DNA of 9,534 bases from Veillonella sp. Lineage in GTDB: Bacteria; Bacillota; Negativicutes; Veillonellales; Veillonellaceae. Of this stretch, positions 6,949-9,534 are shown in pieces; the stretch's first letter is position 1; each line of letters starts with the position of its first letter. A model generated the notes under the pieces. That model saw only the letters and a list, made by a program, of their open reading frames with translations, was not told the DNA's origin and did not search any database. Location of the stretch: assembly GCF_019414865.1 (NCBI RefSeq), contig NZ_DXLG01000063.1, positions 1-9,534 on the forward strand, in the 5' to 3' direction. Position numbers and translations under genes: made by a program.

Positions 6949-8364
6949 TTATTCTTCTGTTCTGTTGTACGGCAATCGTACTGTAAATGTAGTTCTTACT
7001 TGTGGCTCGCTTGCGGCTGTTACTGTGCCATGGTGCAAGTTAATTACCTTATTTACAAAGTATAAGCCAAGTCCAATACCGTGATTTGATTTCTTGTTTC
7101 GAGATTGCTCTGTTTGGTACATGCGATCCCAAATATACTCAAGGTTTTCTGGCTCGATACCGATGCCGTTATCTGTTACTGTAATAATGAGTTCACCGCC
7201 GGCAAGCTTGGCTGAAATGTCGATGGTGGAATTCGTAAACTTGATAGCATTGTCCACCAAGTTTGTAATGGCACGACGTAAGGATACCTCATGGGCAACG
7301 ATACTCATATGCGGTTGAATATTGGATGTGATAGAAATCTTTTTTTCTGTATTCTCTGCAACGAGTCGTGTATAGTCATGAACCATATTGGTTAACATCA
7401 ATGATACATCTACAGGTGCTAAGTTGAGTTCGTGAGCGTTCTCTAGACGCGCTACATCGAGCAATTGACTTACGAGGTTAGTCATAAACTTGGCTTGTTC
7501 TAAGATATGTGTTAAGCCTTCTCGCAAATCGTCCTCTGTACGGCCGTATTTTAAAGCGAATTCACTTTCTGCTTTGATAACAGCAATTGGTGTACGCAAC
7601 TCATGAGATACGTCAGAACTAAACTGTTTCTCCCGATTAGAGGAGTCTTCCAGACCTGAAATCATGCGGTTGAATGTGGTGGTAAGCTCATATATTTCAT
7701 CGCGCGCAGTACGAGCAGGAATATCAATACGGCGGCTCAAGTCATTGTTCTTACCGATAACCTTAGCTGTTTTCGTTAAGGTTCGGACCGGCTTGAGGCC
7801 TTTTTTGATGAATAGATAACCACCTAGTGATGAAATCAGCAAGAAGATAACATCGCCTAATAATAAACTATACAGTAGGTTTTCTGTCTTTTTAGAGGCT
7901 GTTTTTACCTTTGTAACAGCACGCAAAATACCACGATAGTTTGGTTCGTTAACCGGCGTATCGTAGTAATAGAAGGTGTCGTCACCAACAGCAATTTCTC
8001 CAACCTGTCCTAAGGAAAGGACTGTTTGATTTGGGAAGCCGTCTGGTAAGGCGCCTTTAATAATATAGCCGTCTTGGGTGGAAACAAAGAAGAATGTATT
8101 ATCTTGGTACGGTTTAAATTTGCGAATATCCGTAGCCATGATCATTGCCTGCTGCTGCAAGCGCTCACGTACTTCTTTGTTGTCGGATTCGTGCGTATAG
8201 GCATAAATCCATGCAGAGGCAACCATCAAAATGATGAGCAAAAAGATGGTATACCAAGACATAATTTTAAAAGTGAGGGGCAGCCGATTAAATAAATCGG
8301 TAGCTGCCCCAGACATGGTGTCTAGATCTCGGTGAGGATCATTAGTTTTCTGTTTTGAGGACAT
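6949..8364 (-). CDS. Two-component sensor histidine kinase
   Basis: A membrane kinase of 471 residues. A 35-residue cytoplasmic leader is followed by a membrane helix (about 38-56), an extracytoplasmic sensor region of only about 105 residues (57-163), and a second helix (about 164-186). HAMP follows (187-240). The HisKA domain has phospho-acceptor His254 in SSDVSHELRTPI. The ATPase domain has the N box NLVDNAIKF (368-376), the G1 box DNGIGI (398-403) and the G2 box GIGLGL (429-434). All catalytic motifs are intact. The general plan recalls ArlS-type kinases, but the signal cannot be read from the sequence. The start overlaps the response regulator by 23 bases, with GGAG in the preceding coding sequence, so translation is probably coupled. 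Confidence 0.95.
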   Translation of the reverse strand: MSSKQKTNDPHRDLDTMSGAATDLFNRLPLTFKIMSWYTIFLLIILMVASAWIYAYTHESDNKEVRERLQQQAMIMATDIRKFKPYQDNTFFFVSTQDGYIIKGALPDGFPNQTVLSLGQVGEIAVGDDTFYYYDTPVNEPNYRGILRAVTKVKTASKKTENLLYSLLLGDVIFLLISSLGGYLFIKKGLKPVRTLTKTAKVIGKNNDLSRRIDIPARTARDEIYELTTTFNRMISGLEDSSNREKQFSSDVSHELRTPIAVIKAESEFALKYGRTEDDLREGLTHILEQAKFMTNLVSQLLDVARLENAHELNLAPVDVSLMLTNMVHDYTRLVAENTEKKISITSNIQPHMSIVAHEVSLRRAITNLVDNAIKFTNSTIDISAKLAGGELIITVTDNGIGIEPENLEYIWDRMYQTEQSRNKKSNHGIGLGLYFVNKVINLHHGTVTAASEPQVRTTFTVRLPYNRTEE

Positions 8365-9016
8365 ACCCTACTCCACGAACTGTTTGAATGAGTTTTACAT
8401 TCTCATCAGTATCGATCTTTTTACGTAAATCTTTGATGTATACATCGATAAGATTAGAGTAGCTTTCATAGTCGTATTCCCAAACATGGTCAAGAATTTG
8501 TTGACGGGATAATACGATGTTTTCGTTACTTGCTAAATAGAATAGAAGGTCAAATTCTTTTGCAGTCAATGTGATTGTTTCACCATCGCGTTTAACGGTA
8601 CGTTGAGGCACATTGATTGTAAGCGGACCTACGTGGATATCGTTTTGTGCATGGCGCGCATTACGACGAGCCAATGCATAAATACGAGCTGTTAATTCTT
8701 CAAGATCGAAAGGTTTTACAAGGTAATCGTCAGCGCCTGTGTTGAGGCCTGTAACTTTATCTTGCAAGGAATCTTTTGCAGTTAAAAGCAATACAGGTGT
8801 TGTATTGCCGTCGTTACGCATTTGTGCAAGAGCGCTAATGCCATCAAGAACTGGCATCATGATATCCATAACGATAACATCATAGCTGGATGTATTTACA
8901 TAATCGATGGCTTGTTGACCATTGAAGCATGTATCAACTGTCATATTCTCTGCACGCAAATATTTGGCGGTAATGCCATTCAGCATTTCTTCGTCTTCTA
9001 CAAGTAAAATTTTCAT
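8342..9016 (-). CDS. OmpR-family response regulator
   Basis: A 224-residue transcription factor, the usual OmpR/PhoB length. The receiver domain (1-115) has acidic residues in VEDEE, phospho-acceptor Asp51 in VMDIMMP, Thr79 in LLLTAKD and Lys101 in VKPFDLEEL. The winged-helix DNA-binding domain (about 125-222) ends with the typical RGVGYVLK. The start is ATG at 9014-9016, with AAGGAG at 9025-9030, 8 bases upstream. It is the first gene of the operon and the kinase follows with a 23-base overlap, so the two are surely partners. The promoter region carries inverted repeats that may be its own binding sites, but this is inference. Close to ArlR/MprA-type regulators in plan; the regulon is unknown. 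Confidence 0.97.
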   Translation of the reverse strand: MKILLVEDEEMLNGITAKYLRAENMTVDTCFNGQQAIDYVNTSSYDVIVMDIMMPVLDGISALAQMRNDGNTTPVLLLTAKDSLQDKVTGLNTGADDYLVKPFDLEELTARIYALARRNARHAQNDIHVGPLTINVPQRTVKRDGETITLTAKEFDLLFYLASNENIVLSRQQILDHVWEYDYESYSNLIDVYIKDLRKKIDTDENVKLIQTVRGVGYVLKTEN

Positions 9017-9067
9017 TCTCTGTTCTCCTTATGTATGAGTTAAAAATATAGCTCTCCAACTACATTA

Positions 9068-9135
9068 ATATAGTCATTATATATATATGCTTTCATTTTG
9101 GTGAAAGCCACAACACCATATAGAGTTGACTATAT
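9068..9135. repeat. Nested inverted repeats in the two-component promoter
   Basis: The inner pair is GCTTTCA (9089-9095) and TGAAAGC (9102-9108), separated by TTTTGG. The outer pair is ATATAGTCA (9068-9076) and TGACTATAT (9127-9135), both perfect. The pairs are nearly concentric, centred near 9098 and 9101. The inner one covers the likely -35 and the left outer arm lies next to the -10. They may be operators, possibly for autoregulation. Confidence 0.5.
9076..9105 (-). promoter_or_regulatory. Promoter of the two-component operon
   Basis: On the minus strand a perfect TATAAT (9076-9081) has TTCACC (9100-9105) upstream at an 18-base spacing, matching four of six -35 bases. The start codon is about 60 bases downstream. 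The -35 element sits inside an inverted repeat (9089-9108), suggesting control at this site. Confidence 0.5.
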
Positions 9136-9289
9136 ATATAATATTATATAACTTATTTATCTATTATCATACCTTATACAACAGGAATGAGCAAAAGATG
9201 AATGTATATGCGAGTTTATAAGCCTGTTCTTCATGTTTTGAGAGCTTAAAAACGAAGAAAAGTTGAAACTTAATGAATTCTGCTAATGA

Positions 9290-9376
9290 ATGAAGATGAA
9301 CTATATCGAAGATTGCCGTATGCGCATAGATGGACGGGATTTTGCTGATTTTGGCGTATGTGAAAGAAATCACTAA
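9290..9376 (+). CDS. Possible 28-residue small protein or gene remnant
   Basis: A short open frame starts MKMNYIEDCRMRIDG and ends in CERNH. Its composition (Asp-, Arg- and Phe-containing, with two Cys) looks more like coding sequence than the AT-rich flanks, and base composition here is less AT-rich. No good ribosome site precedes it; two stop codons come just before the ATG. It could be a small protein, a remnant of a lost gene or chance. I cannot assign a function. Confidence 0.2.
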   Translation: MKMNYIEDCRMRIDGRDFADFGVCERNH

Positions 9377-9385
9377 AAAAACTTA

Positions 9386-9400
9386 TGATAATAATTATCA
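9386..9400. promoter_or_regulatory. Fur box (ferric uptake regulator operator)
   Basis: TGATAATAATTATCA is a perfect palindrome with a single central base. It matches the 7-1-7 Fur operator consensus TGATAATNATTATCA known from Bacillus at every position. TATGAT (9384-9389) and GATAAT (9387-9392) overlap it as possible -10 elements, so bound Fur could block a promoter directed to the right. It suggests iron control of the gene beginning near 9472. Confidence 0.75.
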
Positions 9401-9471
9401 GAGAGTTAAATACCAATAATAGTTATAGAAATTTGATGATTTTCGATGATTAAATTCGAGGTGGTTTTAGT

Positions 9472-9534
9472 AGGAATTTAACGGATATTAATTATTATGA
9501 ACAGTTTGGTGATCTTGTAAAGTCAGTATTAATA
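9472..9534 (+). CDS. 5' end of an unknown gene, start codon reads AGG
   Basis: An open frame runs to the window edge and encodes NLTDINYYEQFGDLVKSVLI, which has a protein-like composition. It contains no ATG, GTG or TTG after the upstream stop (TAA 9451-9453). A strong ribosome site, GAGGTGG (9458-9464), is followed after 7 bases by AGG (9472-9474), exactly where ATG would be expected. The gene may have lost its start codon by one base change, may use a rare ATT start (9487), or the base may be a sequencing error. The Fur box 70 bases upstream suggests an iron-regulated gene. The product cannot be identified from 20 residues. Confidence 0.35.

Larger units (their letters stand above)
9031..9471. 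other. Long AT-rich intergenic region
   Basis: No convincing protein gene lies here. The left part holds the two-component promoter and repeats. TTGACT (9126-9131) with TATAAC (9147-9152, 15-base spacer) could be a weak rightward promoter. Between about 9170 and 9380 only very short open frames occur; the most protein-like runs from ATG 9290 to TAA 9376. The right part holds a Fur box at 9386-9400 and a ribosome site at 9458-9464. Confidence 0.6.

Noticed and set aside
8822..9007. 61-codon plus-strand frame opposite the response regulator
   Set aside because: Antisense to the conserved receiver domain, with no supporting signal.
9131..9151. Alternating TA tract as an origin or unwinding element
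   Set aside because: No DnaA-box cluster or other origin feature is present nearby; a TA-rich promoter region explains it.
9167..9373. 68-codon minus-strand frame in the right intergenic region
   Set aside because: Rich in Phe, Ile, Ser and Lys as expected from translated AT-rich DNA, with no ribosome site and no domain; a plus-strand frame overlaps it.

Overview
The window looks like chromosomal DNA from a low-GC bacterium of the Firmicutes type. AT-rich intergenic DNA, strong AAGGAG-type ribosome binding sites, extended -10 promoters, a 7-1-7 Fur box of the Bacillus type and compact U-tailed terminators all point that way. The content fits a Negativicute such as Veillonella: a stand-alone phosphotransacetylase with very biased codons, a Cys-type glutathione peroxidase and a tandem DUF445 pair. 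The genus is an inference from overall feel, not from a search. No tRNA, rRNA, CRISPR array, insertion sequence or phage gene was seen.

Layout. Positions 1-1150 hold pta (phosphate acetyltransferase) as a single-gene unit with a good extended -10 promoter and a UUCG-loop terminator. Positions 1195-2808 hold a two-gene unit: an unrecognised 264-residue protein that seems to be an internal duplication, then a glutathione peroxidase, closed by a 16-bp-stem terminator. Positions 2933-3289 encode a small HxlR-type regulator with an N-terminal Cys. Positions 3477-4178 encode a metallo-beta-lactamase-fold hydrolase with its own extended -10 promoter. Positions 4334-6879 encode two paralogous DUF445 membrane proteins joined by an ATGA overlap. 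A bidirectional terminator at 6916-6945 separates them from a converging two-component system on the minus strand (OmpR-type regulator 8342-9016, then sensor kinase 6949-8364, overlapping by 23 bases). The last 500 bases are AT-rich regulatory DNA. They hold the two-component promoter with nested inverted repeats, a perfect 15-base Fur box, and what looks like the first codons of a plus-strand gene whose start position reads AGG instead of ATG.

How the genes fit together. Pta links acetyl-CoA to acetyl phosphate and ATP formation in fermentation. The peroxidase and the Cys-containing HxlR regulator suggest thiol and peroxide stress handling. The DUF445 pair and the two-component system are envelope-associated. 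The right edge appears iron-regulated. Most of the window is ordinary housekeeping DNA. The best leads are the Fur box with the damaged-looking start codon, the duplicated unknown protein, the coupled DUF445 pair and the repeat-rich two-component promoter. I saw no clear new multi-gene system.
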